From: Aphelocoma coerulescens
Taxonomy: Eukaryota > Chordata > Aves > Passeriformes > Corvidae
DNA: 64,000 nt
Assembly: GCF_041296385.1 (NCBI RefSeq)
Contig: NC_091017.1
Location: 12,580,001 to 12,644,000 of the forward strand
Direction of reading: 5' to 3'
Both the position numbers and the translations under genes were made by a program. How positions within the stretch are numbered: the stretch's first letter is position 1; each line of letters opens with the position of its first letter. Shown here one piece after another: positions 1 through 8,825 of the stretch. Below the pieces are notes generated by a model. It saw only the letters and a list, made by a program, of their open reading frames with translations, was not told where the DNA came from and searched no databases.

Positions 1-1198
1 CTTCATGTCCCGATTGGGGTGCTGCCTTCAAAGCCTTGCACGTTGAAAGACTTCTCCAGCAAGTGCTTCTCCCCTGGCGCACTTCGCTGAGTGAGAGCTG
101 CATGGGCAGCGTGGACTCAGCGAAACCGAAAGGGTGTCGCTGTAGCTCGAGCTGAGCAAAGAAACCGTGCACGGTGCACCGTTGGTGGGTGCAGCATGCA
201 CGCGGAAAAGCAGCAAAGTTCACTGCCATCGCTGGCCTTCTCTTCAGTCCAGACCACTTAAGGCAAACAATTTAGCTGCAGAGCACTGGGCTTGCGTGTG
301 CAGTGCACCAAATTGCCCAAGACCAGCAAGGGCTCGTTCACAAGCAGAGTCGGCTGAGAGCATTCTTGCTTGCTCCAGAAAGGAAGCCGCAGCTATAGTG
401 CTTCATCCCACAGCGTGGACATAGGCACTTTCCTAGTTGTTCAGCCTTGCAGAGTCCCTGCAACTAGAGCTCAGCCAGGAGCAGGCGTCAAAGCAGAAGG
501 CTTTCCTAAAGCACGCCTCTCCAACCAGCCTTCGGAAATCGCAAATGACACTGTGGCTCTGTGCCTTTCTTCTAAGACAGACGCCCACCTTGCTTTCACT
601 CTCGCAGCTCCCTTGGCAGCCTCCAGCAGCTGCTTTCCTGGAGAACGGCCCGAGAAGTAGAAGCCAGGGCTGGGCTGCACCTTCGCCTTCCGCACGTAAG
701 CGGCACCAGACTCACCGGTGCGCTCTGTTCTTCCCTCCTCCGCTGCATGCTACTACCATCGTGTTCTCGGAAAGACGGAGACTGAAGGGAAGCGCAAATG
801 CTTCCACAGAGAGCTACAAGAGGAATAGGCAGCAGCAGCACAGGAAAGTGCCGTGGAACTTCCTCCTTCCCAAGGCTATAACGTCAATTCAGCAGGCAGG
901 AGAGTGGCAGCCACGCTCGTCTTGCAGCCCGTACAACGAGCACGCGAGCCCGGCGCTCCGCGGCTTCGTTCTTCGCCTTTTCGAGCACGCCGTACCTTCG
1001 TTCCCCCGGAGGCGGACGGTCTTCTGCTTCTCGCCCGGAACACTGTGCCCGGCAGTGCAGCGCTTTCTGCGGCAAGCTGCAAAGCGCCCGTCAGATGGCG
1101 ATGCTGTCTGCCCGCTCCTCGGCTCGAGTGTACTCCGGCGCACGCTGCCGTCTCGCAAGGAGCAAAGAGCTTCGGTAGACATCTCGCACAGGAGAAAG
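1..1198 (+). repeat. A monomer copy A1 (5' truncated by window edge)
   Basis: This copy begins at base 35 of the 1,232-bp unit. It carries the variants CTTCATG at its first bases and CACGTTG about 45 bases in, which are found elsewhere only in A3, the first A after B1. A1 is therefore probably the first A after an unseen B block to the left. The core reads head, middle, tail with no insertion after GAGCT (position 155). It has GAAAGT at 844-849, so the plus-strand frame from 437 stays open to 1,249. That frame is a by-product of low stop density: several other frames on both strands are open over the same bases. Confidence 0.96.
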
Positions 1199-2430
1199 TT
1201 GCCAAGAAAGAACCACGTTCTTCATCAGCCCTCCTCATGTCCCGATTGAGGTGCTGCCTTCAAAGCCTTGCACATTGAAAGACTTCTCCAGCAAGTGCTT
1301 CTCCCCTGGCGCACTTCGCTGAGTGAGAGCTGCATGGGCAGCGTGGACTCAGCGAAACCGAAAGGGTGTCGCTGTAGCTCGAGCTGAGCAAAGAAACCGT
1401 GCACGGTGCACCGTTGGTGGGTGCAGCATGCACGCGGAAAAGCAGCAAAGTTCACTGCCATCGCTGGCCTTCTCTTCAGTCCAGACCACTTAAGGCAAAC
1501 AATTTAGCTGCAGAGCACTGGGCTTGCGTGTGCAGTGCACCAAATTGCCCAAGACCAGCAAGGGCTCGTTCACAAGCAGAGTCGGCTGAGAGCATTCTTG
1601 CTTGCTCCAGAAAGGAAGCCGCAGCTATAGTGCTTCATCCCACAGCGTGGACATAGGCACTTTCCTAGTTGTTCAGCCTTGCAGAGTCCCTGCAACTAGA
1701 GCTCAGCCAGGAGCAGGCGTCAAAGCAGAAGGCTTTCCTAAAGCACGCCTCTCCAACCAGCCTTCGGAAATCGCAAATGACACTGTGGCTCTGTGCCTTT
1801 CTTCTAAGACAGACGCCCACCTTGCTTTCACTCTCGCAGCTCCCTTGGCAGCCTCCAGCAGCTGCTTTCCTGGAGAACGGCCCGAGAAGTAGAAGCCAGG
1901 GCTGGGCTGCACCTTCGCCTTCCGCACGTAAGCGGCACCAGACTCACCGGTGCGCTCTGTTCTTCCCTCCTCCGCTGCATGCTACTACCATCGTGTTCTC
2001 GGAAAGACGGAGACTGAAGGGAAGCGCAAATGCTTCCACAGAGAGCTACAAGAGGAATAGGCAGCAGCAGCACAGGTAAGTGCCGTGGAACTTCCTCCTT
2101 CCCAAGGCTATAACGTCAATTCAGCAGGCAGGAGAGTGGCAGCCACGCTCGTCTTGCAGCCCGTACAACGAGCACGCGAGCCCGGCGCTCCGCGGCTTCG
2201 TTCTTCGCCTTTTCGAGCACGCCGTACCTTCGTTCCCCCGGAGGCGGACGGTCTTCTGCTTCTCGCCCGGAACACTGTGCCCGGCAGTGCAGCGCTTTCT
2301 GCGGCAAGCTGCAAAGCGCCCGTCAGATGGCGATGCTGTCTGCCCGCTCCTCGGCTCGAGTGTACTCCGGCGCACGCTGCCGTCTCGCAAGGAGCAAAGA
2401 GCTTCGGTAGACATCTCGCACAGGAGAAAG
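1199..2430 (+). repeat. A monomer copy A2
   Basis: Full 1,232-bp copy directly behind A1. It has the internal-copy variant ATTGAGG near its start, where copies that follow a B block have ATTGGGG. At 2,073-2,081 it reads CAG then GTAAGT, a perfect match to a eukaryotic 5' splice donor; A1 has GAAAGT there. The same T makes an in-frame TAA. The copy runs straight into B1 at 2,431, where the sequence changes from A-type to C-type without losing register. Confidence 0.97.
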
Positions 2431-4024
2431 GTGCCAGGACGACACCACATTCCTCCTCACCCCTTCTCGTGGCCCACATTGTGGTGCTGCCTTCAAAGCC
2501 GTGCGCATTGAAAGACTCTTCCAGCAAGTGCTTCTCCCCTGGCACACTTCGCTCAGCGACAGCTACGTGGGCAGCGTGGACTCAGCGAAACTGAAAGGGT
2601 GTCCTTGTAGCTCGAGCTTGTTGGAGAGGATGAAAGTTTGGTAAGAAAGTTTCACAGCTATGTAAGCTTGACAGAAAGATCTCTGAATGTAGAAACTTAG
2701 CATGAGGTAGAAATGGAAACGAGTTTTGATAGAGAGTAAAAGGTGTTTTGCTGAAACACTGATCACTGAATAACTGAGAAGGCAAAGGTTGGAGATTGAG
2801 TTGGAAGGAGATGTTTTTTATTAGGACACCGGTATGTGAGTACAAACAAGCACATGTTTTTCACCAAGTAAATAAGTCTCAAGAAGGCCATAAGGAAATA
2901 GAAAACATGTTTTTACCAAAAAGAGAGCTATCGCAGGCAAACAAGAAATGTCGATGTAGCAAGAAGAAGAGAGGTCTGAGAATTTTCCACTGTAAGCTTA
3001 AATTGTAACATACTTACTCTTGTGATTGGATAAGAATGACTATAATATGGTAATGGTAGTAGTCATGATAGGCTACAGGCAAATGTAAAGGTATTGTTGT
3101 ATGGTGCTTATTGGTTGCTATGTATTGAGATACTCAGCAAAGAAAAATACATAATGCTTTCTAACTTGAACAGAAAGCGGCTCCAGGTATGCCTACCAGC
3201 TGTAGCTGACAGCTGTAGGGCTGGCTCTGGATACCCACTCCCTGAAATGCTGTAACTTCGCCTATGCAATACACAGCTTTCAAGAGAGCCGCCTGAAGTC
3301 CAGACACCCTTCGCGAGCCTTTCTCCTATAGAGCTGTGGAAAGAAATCGTGCACGCTACACCGAGGGTGCGTGCAGCATGCACGAGCAAAAGCGGCAAAG
3401 TTCAGTGCCCTCGCTGGGCTTCCCTTCCGTGCGGATAACGTGAGGCGAAAAATGAAGCCGCAGAGCACCGGGCTTGCAGGTGCAGTGCACCGAGTTGCAG
3501 AAGTCCAGCAGGCTCGTTCACAAGCCAAGCCGGCTGAGGGAGTCCTCGCGTCTCCAAAAGGGAACGCGGAGCCGTAGCACTTCATCCCACAGCGTGGAGA
3601 TAGGCACTTTCCTAGTCGTTCAGCCTTGCAGAGTCCCTGCAGCTAGAGCTCACCCAGGAGCAGGCGTCAAAGCAGAAGGCCCTCCTAAAGCACCCTTTCT
3701 CCAAGCAGCCTCCTGAAAGGGCGCATCACAGTGCGGCTCTGCGCCTTTCTTCTAAGACAGACGCCCGCTATACTTTCGTGCTCGCAGCTCCCTTGGCAGC
3801 CTCCAGCAGCTACTCTCCTGGAGAACGGCCGTAGACGTCAAAGCCAGTGCTGGGCTGCACCTCCGCCCTCCCCAGGTAAGCAACAGCGAACTCACCGGTG
3901 CACTCTGTACTTCCCTCCTCCGCTTGCATCCTACATGCATTCGTGTTCTCCGAAACTCAGAGACTGAAGGGAAGGGCAATTGCTTCCCCAGATAGCTGCA
4001 AGGGCACTAGGCAGCAGCAGCACA
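2431..4024 (+). repeat. C-like core module at the head of B1
   Basis: This stretch aligns with the 1,982-bp C unit of the right half of the window (46,526 to about 48,145), including the same 188-bp head and the same insertion. It is clearly diverged by substitutions and short indels. It ends after GCAGCAGCAGCACA, where C continues into its tail but B changes to unrelated bases. It is closer to C than to A through the middle part; for example both have GTGAGGCGAA where A has CTTAAGGCAA. The B block therefore seems to have been founded on a C-like unit. CAGGTAAGC at 3,874-3,882 is donor-like. Other copies: 14,991, 25,087 and 36,415. Confidence 0.9.
2619..3330. mobile_element. Transposon-like insertion (712 bp) with 5-bp target duplication GAGCT
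   Basis: The core is interrupted between GAGCT at 2,614-2,618 and GAGCT at 3,331-3,335. Related empty sites, in which GAGCT runs straight into G-A/C-G-(A/C)-AAA and then CCGTGCAC, are seen in A (around 155), at 4,949, and in the inverted copy near 10,900. This is a filled site against several empty paralogous sites, with a 5-bp duplication. The insert begins TGTTGGAGAGG and ends TTTCTCCTATA, so its ends share a weak inverted match (GGAGA). It is AT-richer than the core. No protein is visible. A solo LTR or a non-autonomous DNA transposon would fit; the missing CA end argues against an intact LTR. Other B copies: 15,179-15,890, 25,275-25,986 and 36,603-37,314. Confidence 0.65.
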
Positions 4025-4059
4025 AATTTCACATGACCTGATGCACTGTAGAGATATTA

Positions 4060-4465
4060 CCCTGTTACCCCTCCTTTCTCCTCGTCCTCGACCAATTGTG
4101 GTGGGATGTCGAAAGGCTTGGCCAGCGAAAAGCTCATCCAGCAAGGGCGTCTCTCTTGACGCATTTCCCTGACCGAGAGCTACACAGATGGTCTGGACAC
4201 TGTAAAACAGCAAGAAAATAATTCTATGTCCAGCTGAGGAAAATCCGTGCACAGAAAAATGTAGATGCCTGCAGTAAACAATCTGAAGAGCGGCAAAGCT
4301 CCAAGCCATCGCTGCGCTTCAGTCCTGTCCGGACCACAGAAGGCGAAGAACGAAGCAGCTGGGCACCGGCTTCATGGACTCAGTGGCGCGACTTGCAAAC
4401 GTCCAGCCAAGAGCTGCTTCAACAAGCAGATTCAGCCGAGAATGCTCTGCCTGCACTTTCCCTCG
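4060..4465 (+). repeat. Diverged core copy (head and middle, no insertion)
   Basis: A degenerate relative of A. It contains the head pattern (ATTGTGGTGGG, CATCCAGCAAG, GACCGAGAGCTAC), then CAGCTGAGG at the insertion site with nothing inserted, and the middle pattern (GAAGAGCGGCAAAGC, AGAAGGCGAAGAACGAAGC). It lacks the start of a normal unit. A second such copy lies 726 bp downstream. In B3 the base at 27,055 is T where the other blocks have C, which matches the downstream copy. Other copies start at 16,620, 26,716 and 38,044. Confidence 0.85.
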
Positions 4466-4790
4466 CAGCGCTAGGCAGCACCACGTTCTGTTTGCGTGGC
4501 AGCCTGATTCTTAACGGAAAGATTCTCAATGCCTGTGTCTGGCACAGAGAACGGTTTTAGGTCAGCAAGCTCACCCGGCGCTTACCCTCGACGCGTGCAA
4601 ACCTGTATTTGCACCGCATTCCAGTGGCAGCCCTCTTTCCTTTCCAGCCGGCACAGCGCCGTCAGATCGCGGTGCTCTCTGCACCTGCCTTCTCGCTTCC
4701 AAGTGCCACCGCGCACATTACAGCCTTGCAGGGAGCGAAGAGGCGGAGAGGCGTCTCGCAAAGAAGAACGTGCCGGGACGAAAAGGTGCT
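4456..4790 (+). repeat. Extended tail element, first of three in B1
   Basis: This stretch aligns with 10,433-10,760 and more weakly with 11,051-11,294. Shared landmarks in order are a CAGCGCTA..GCAGCA string, a CGGAAAG..TCTC string, an AGAGA-(G/A) then (CGT)G stretch, and the GCCGTCAGAT..CGGTGCTCTCTGC tail motif also present in A and C as CCGTCAGATGGCGATGCTGTCTGCC. The A and C units have only the last part, so the 200-odd extra bases before it are special to B. No gene is seen here. Confidence 0.7.
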
Positions 4791-5192
4791 CTTTCCTTTC
4801 TCCTCCTCCTTTGCCCGAATGGTGGTGCTGTGTTGAAAGGCTTGGCCAGCGAAAAGCTCATCCAGCAAGTGTTTCTCTCCTGACGCCTTTCGCTGAGCGA
4901 GAGAGCTACACGGACACTTTCGACTCGGGGAAACAGCAAGAGAATGACTGTACGTCGAGCTGAGGAAAAGCCGTGCACAGCAGCCTGTGGCTGCGTGCAG
5001 TGTTCACGCTGAAGAGCGGCAAAGCTCCAAGCCATCGCTGCGCTTCAGTCCTGTCCGGACCACAGAAGGCGAAGAACGAAGCAGCTGGGCACCGGCTTCA
5101 TGGGCTCAGTGGAGCGACTTGCAAATGTCCAGCCAAGAGCTGCTTCAACAAGCAGATTCAGCTGAGAATGCTCTGCCTGCTTCAACAAAGTA
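4790..5192 (+). repeat. Second diverged core copy (head and middle, empty insertion site)
   Basis: Head and middle of the core again, with GAATGGTGGTGCTG, CATCCAGCAAGTG and GCTGAGCGAGAG, and then GTCGAGCTGAGGAAAAGCCG at 4,946-4,965, the clearest empty counterpart of the 712-bp insertion site. Bases 5,011-5,186 are almost identical to 4,285-4,460, whereas the bases before them are much more diverged from the upstream copy. Other copies start at 17,350, 27,446 and 38,774. Confidence 0.85.
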
Positions 5193-5340
5193 AGGCGCAG
5201 CCCTTGCACTGCAGCACACTGCCTGGCCAGAAACAGGTTCTTACACCTTCAGTGCTGCCGAGCCCACGCAGCTTGAGCACACCCAGAAGGACGCGTCCAG
5301 AAAGAAGGCGTTCTTCGAGTGCCTTGTCCTTCCTTGTTCT
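5193..5340. other. Short spacer without recognised content
   Basis: About 150 bp between the second core copy and the inverted 190-bp repeats. I see no repeat relationship to the rest of the window, no RNA gene and no credible exon. It is the same in all four B blocks. Confidence 0.6.
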
Positions 5341-5590
5341 GTCTTTCATCTGCACCTGAAACAGTGGGTCTACGTGTTTTCCTTCCCAGGGAAAAGAACT
5401 TTCATTCTTGTCCAGGAGTCTATGGCTAAAATGGTGATTGCATGTCCCATATCCAATACAACCAAGGATTACTCCCGGAGGAAAGCTGCCAGGACAGATG
5501 GGTCTTGCTGGCTTTGACCACCCCTGGGCCACCTCTCATATTCTCCTGAAACAGTGGGGTACATGAAGGCATTGCCATACCTGATCATCC
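5341..5590 (-). repeat. Inverted arm: degenerate ~190-bp repeat, minus orientation
   Basis: The reverse complement of 5,341-5,420 matches 7,180-7,260. Both contain, in order, TTTTCC-TGGGAAGGAAA, CAC-TAG-CCCA and TGTTTCAGGTGCA. A second partial unit follows at 5,545-5,590, again inverted (CCTGAAACAGTGGGGTAC against the forward CCCAGTGTTTCAGG type). The two sides are arms of a large imperfect palindrome whose interior is the CTTGCC tract. Other copies start at 17,901, 27,997 and 39,325. Confidence 0.75.
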
Positions 5591-6110
5591 CTTGCCATGC
5601 AGAGCCCAGCCTTGCATTGCCTTACAGACACCTCTGTGTACCTCCCTTGCCCTTCCTATGTCTCCATTGCATGGCCTTGTTCACCAATCTCCCACCTTGA
5701 CTTTCTTACCCCTTGTTTCCTGGTCTTGTCTTGCCTGCTTCTCCTATGACTCTCTTGGCCTTGCCTAAGTCTCTCTTGCCTTGCTTTGCAAAGCCAACAC
5801 TTGCCTTGCCCTGCTACCCCTCTTTCCCTCGCCTAGTCTACCCACACCTACCCACCTTTGACTGGCCTATCCATCCGATCATCACCTTTTCTGCACCACC
5901 CCTCCATGCTCTTGTCTTGCCTTGGCCTGCCTACCCTTCCCTTGCCTTGCACTGCCTTGCATAACCCTTGCCCTTCTTGACATTTGTGCCCCTTTCCAAC
6001 ATGGCCTTGCTTTCCTTTGCCTACCCCTCCCAATCCCTGCTTTGCCTACAGATTCCTGGCCTTCTTTTGTCTACCACTCCTTTGCCTTTTGTGGGAACCA
6101 ACAGCTGGTC
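5590..6110. repeat. CTTGCC-rich low-complexity tract 1
   Basis: The top strand is made largely of degenerate CTTGCC / CCTTGC / CTACCC words (for example CCCTTGCCTTGCACTGCC at 5,939-5,956), with a strong pyrimidine bias. Long open frames here on either strand reflect the lack of stop triplets, not coding; the translations are repetitive Leu-Pro-Cys strings. The tract ends near GTGGGAACCAACAGC. Other copies: 18,150-18,670, 28,246-28,766 and 39,574-40,094. Confidence 0.85.
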
Positions 6111-6410
6111 TGAAGGCCTCACAGACATTTCCGTTGATACAATCATTTTGTACCCGTGAGAATTGCAGAAGCAAGAAGATAAACAACAGAAAGAAGTTGT
6201 AACAGCTGCAAAAGGGACGATACTGGCTGATGTTTAGCAAAGAATGTGTGTACACTATAGACAACCAATAGTATTGTATTATAGCAAAATAATAGTCCAT
6301 GCACATGTAGCTAAAAAAGTGCATAAGAGAAGATGCATAAATAATACAAGTGGTTTTTTGCCATTGCTCGGGGCAGAGAGTGTATGTGTGTCGTGACCGT
6401 CTCAACAGCA
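6110..6410. other. AT-richer 300-bp segment splitting the CTTGCC tract
   Basis: A stretch of different composition sits between the two CTTGCC tracts. The flanking tracts share a CCTTGCACTGCCTT-CATAACC string (5,947 and 6,413), so the segment may be an insertion, or the tract may have been duplicated around it. CAACAG occurs close to both edges (6,089 and 6,403), but I cannot prove a target duplication. It contains CATAAATAATAC and no usable frame. B3 and B4 share an A-to-G change near 28,924 and 40,252. No known family is recognised. Confidence 0.45.
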
Positions 6411-6848
6411 ACAGCCTTGCACTGCCTTTCATAACCAGCCCCTGCCTACTGCCTCCTTCCCTGGCCTTCCATGTCTTGTCTTCCTCTCCTTTGATTTAAC
6501 TTGCTTCTCCTATCTCTCCCTTGCTTGCCTTACTCCACTGACCTTTCTGTGTTCTTGCCTTGACTTGCCTAGCTGTTCCTTGCTTCACATTGCTTTGTGT
6601 AAGCATTCCCTGTTTTTATTTGCCTACCCCTTTCTTGCCTGGCCTTTCCTTGCCTAGCCTTTCTTGTCTTTGCCTGCCCTCTGCATCACTGGACTTACCT
6701 TCCTATGCCCTGCCTTCCCTACAACTTCTGGGCCTTCTCTTGCCTCGCACTCATTGGCCCTACTTTGCTGCCTGCTCACTGCTCTTGCTTTGCTTTCCCT
6801 AACTTTCCCTTGACTTGACTAGAATTGCCTAAACTTGCTTTGACTGCA
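6410..6848. repeat. CTTGCC-rich low-complexity tract 2
   Basis: Same word content and strand bias as tract 1. B-specific substitutions cluster here: the CTGCCTACTGCC string near 6,441 reads TAC, TCC, CAC and TAC in B1 to B4, and ACAACTTCTGG near 6,720 becomes ACAGCTTCTGG in B3 and B4. Other copies: 18,970-19,408, 29,066-29,504 and 40,394-40,832. Confidence 0.85.
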
Positions 6849-6849
6849 T

Positions 6850-6881
6850 TGCCTTGCCTGCATGGAAGAAAAGGCAAGGCA
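6850..6881. repeat. Hairpin at the centre of the CTTGCC/GGCAAGG strand flip
   Basis: TGCCTTGCCT at 6,850-6,859 and AGGCAAGGCA at 6,872-6,881 are perfect 10-bp inverted repeats separated by 12 bases. To the left the top strand is CTTGCC-rich; to the right it is GGCAAGG-rich. This is the turning point of the palindromic region. It is unchanged at 19,410-19,441, 29,506-29,537 and 40,834-40,865. Confidence 0.9.
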
Positions 6882-7010
6882 GGGCAAAGCAAGGAAATCA
6901 TAGGCAGGGCAGGGCAAGGGAGACATAGGCAAGAGAGACGTAGCCAAGGAAGGCAAAGCAAGGGTAGGCTAGGAAAAACCAGGCAATGGTACTGAAGGCA
7001 ACGCAAGGCC
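6872..7010. repeat. GGCAAGG-rich tract, inverted relative to tracts 1 and 2
   Basis: This purine-rich stretch is built from GGCAAGG / GGGCAAGG / ATAGGCA words, the reverse complement of the CTTGCC words to its left. It is only about 140 bp long against about 950 bp on the other side, so the palindrome is strongly lopsided. Other copies: 19,432-19,570, 29,528-29,666 and 40,856-40,994. Confidence 0.85.
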
Positions 7011-7650
7011 AAGTGACTCATAATGCCTTTCCTTGGAATGCAAAGGTCTGAATCCCAGTGTTGGTGGAGCAGATGATAAGGTCCCATGGGGAAGTAAACT
7101 CAACTGAGACATTTCTCTCCTGGCACCTCTTGTGTAGGAGCAATTCTTAGATATATTCAATATTGGCGGTAGCACGCCAGTTCCTCAGAGAGGATGACAA
7201 TGCTTTTCCATGGGAAGGAAAGCACCTAGCCCCAGTGTTTCAGGTGCACATAAGAAGCTGCCTAGTGGAGGTAAAGGGCAGCAGCAACTTTCTGTCCTGG
7301 CATATTTGGTGTAGAAGCACTGCCTTGATTTGTACAAGTATGGAGTTGCTACGCCCTATTTTCAAGGCAGTCTCCTGAAAAAGTCAATTTTGGCATGTCG
7401 TTTCCACTTCTGAAAGGTGGTCTTCTGAACTCTTGGCAGTAAGCCAAGACAAGCAGCTATGCTCATCCTTGGTGTGCAGCTGATTTAGACACCAGGGCAG
7501 GTAATGTCCAGTAACAGTGTTCTGGCACATTGGATGGGAGCAGTTCCTGGATGTTTTCTATTTTGGAGGAGGAGATCCCAGTTCTTCTGAGATGGGCTCA
7601 TAGTTTCTCTCTTTGGCAAAGAAAGCAGTTTTGGATCTGCATGTAGGGTG
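7010..7650 (+). repeat. Degenerate ~180-230-bp tandem repeats, plus orientation
   Basis: At least three diverged units are visible. The string CCTGGCA/TCTGGCA followed by a TTG-TG-AGAAGCA-type sequence starts at about 7,119, 7,295 and 7,521. Each is preceded by a CCCAGTGTT or related string. The motif AGTTCCTCAGAGAGGATG at 7,180 recurs as AGTTCTTCTGAGATGGG near 7,578. The first two units pair with the inverted arm at 5,341-5,590. I see no gene. Other copies start at 19,570, 29,666 and 40,994. Confidence 0.65.
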
Positions 7651-8090
7651 TTCTCAGCGAATTAATGGCTTTTCCTCATGGGCAGTTCTGTGGGCTATAG
7701 CTGTTGAACTGTTAGAGAAGGAATGAAAAAGCCAAGCTGTTGAATAAATTTGCATCCTGCTGACTTTAGCAGCCCCTGATAAAATTCTGTTTGCATCCTG
7801 ACTCTGTGAGACTGAAGGATTATGATGGTACTTAAAGCTGAGGAGGAAAGTGCACATAGAAGAGCATGTGAATTTAATGGCTCTTCCTAGTAGGCAGTTC
7901 TCTGGGCTAGAGCTGTTGAACTGTTAGAGAGGGAATGCAAGAGCCAAGCTTCTGAGCTCTTTTCCCTGCTACCTTTAAAGTATGAGCATTCCCTGGTGCT
8001 CTCCTATTTGGATAATAAGTTAGAGTGGGTTTCACATTCACTTTGAAGAATAGAAACAGCGCCATGTGAACCTGTGCCATCAGCTTTCCT
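7651..8090 (+). repeat. 212-bp direct duplication in spacer
   Basis: TAATGGCTTTTCC at 7,663 and TAATGGCTCTTCC at 7,875 begin two related stretches 212 bp apart. Both continue through GCAGTTCT-TGGGCTA-AGCTG, TTGAACTGTTAGAGA-GGAATG and GCCAAGCT. A third, weaker relative of the second half lies near 9,965-10,045 (GGGAATGCAAAAAGCCAAG). B3 and B4 have GAACAAATTTGC where B1 and B2 have GAATAAATTTGC. Other copies start at 20,211, 30,307 and 41,635. Confidence 0.8.
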
Positions 8091-8164
8091 TTCCAACTAA
8101 ATGTTCCTACTTGCAATCTTGCAATTCTTACTTGCAATCATGCAGAGCACCGTGCTTGAGGCTG

Positions 8165-8825
8165 GTGCATTGAAGAAAATTAAATTAGGGCTGTATCAGT
8201 ACAAAGGAGAGATTGCCATTTGCAAAACCTCGTTTCGCTTAAGTTAGTAATATTGTAAGTGTTAATTGAGTGGTCATTGGTTGCCTATCACCATCCTGAT
8301 GCACTAATTTCATCAAGTGTAAATATTGGTCACAAAAGGTGCCCATTCAGCAACCTGTTGCTGTCTCCACATGGAAGTGTCTTCCGGACGAAATCAAAAG
8401 ACATTCGAAGAGCCAGGATCCGCAAAGGAACAAACTATTGCCACATGAATGGTGCTGGGCGCCATGAGGAGCAGTTAACTTTAACCTGCGCGCTGTCAGC
8501 ACTCAGAAGAACAACCCCAGCATGGCAGGGGGGACTTGCAAAAGAAGGAAAGGCCCCTCACCTAGCTATAAACCACCCAAAGTGCAGAGCCAAGTTGAAA
8601 ACACCACTGCTCTCAAATCAACCGTGTCAGGACAAAAAGATTTCACTGATCTCCCCCTTCCAGGTACAAACTCTTATGTGCACCACACTCAGAGGGCAAT
8701 GTGAGCTCCCCAGCGCTGTCTTTCACTCTCGCAGAGTCCAGATACTAACTTGTGAACATCCTACACAAACATTAGCTCATGAAAGTGCCAGCTTGAGCAA
8801 GAACAGCAGACCCTCCCATTGCACC
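8165..8825 (+). other. Low-copy segment of B with one long plus-strand open frame
   Basis: About 650 bp with no visible relationship to the core. A plus-strand frame opens at an ATG-less or weak start near 8,259 and runs to 8,921 (220 residues), crossing into the degenerate head element downstream. That makes a real single protein unlikely. The frame is intact in all four B blocks, but the blocks are nearly identical, so this is not evidence of selection. The product is not recognised: no transmembrane segment, zinc finger or other motif stands out. It has ordinary composition compared with the repeat tracts around it and is the most likely place in B for a captured gene fragment. Confidence 0.3.
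8522..8663 (+). CDS. Weak candidate first coding exon (unrecognised product)
   Basis: ATG at 8,522 has A at -3 and G at +4, a strong Kozak context. The frame reads a lysine/proline/serine-rich 47-residue stretch beginning MAGGTCKRRKGPSPSYK, and reaches CAG then GTACAA at 8,661-8,669, a good 5' splice donor. Read through, the frame would stop at 8,704. It overlaps the 220-residue frame in another phase. The exon part is the same in all four blocks (21,082-21,223, 31,178-31,319 and 42,506-42,647); the one substitution that splits B1/B2 from B3/B4 here (GTG to TTG) lies just beyond the donor. I do not recognise the protein, and no following exon is evident. A chance open frame is more likely than a gene. 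Confidence 0.15.

Noticed and set aside
991..1016. CENP-B box in the tail (CTTCGTTC-CCCGGAGG)
   Set aside because: It shares TTCG but lacks the required A and the CGGG at the correct spacing.
437..1249. Plus-strand frame of 270 residues in A (also 11,765-12,577; 280 residues at 24,325-25,167)
   Set aside because: Several frames on both strands are open over the same bases, no domain is recognisable, the frame crosses module borders, and one base change closes it in most copies. It reflects low stop density in GC-rich repeats.
1199..2430. A as the chicken W-chromosome 1.2-kb EcoRI or XhoI family
   Set aside because: Those families consist of about 21-bp repeats with phased A and T clusters. 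A is GC-rich without that periodicity, so only the length is similar.
2619..3330. The insertion as a complete LTR retrotransposon
   Set aside because: At 712 bp it has no coding capacity, no paired LTRs, and its end is TATA or TATG, not CA.
5713..6802. Leu/Pro/Cys-rich frames in the CTTGCC tracts as small membrane proteins
   Set aside because: They are translations of a degenerate short-word tract and occur in all phases.
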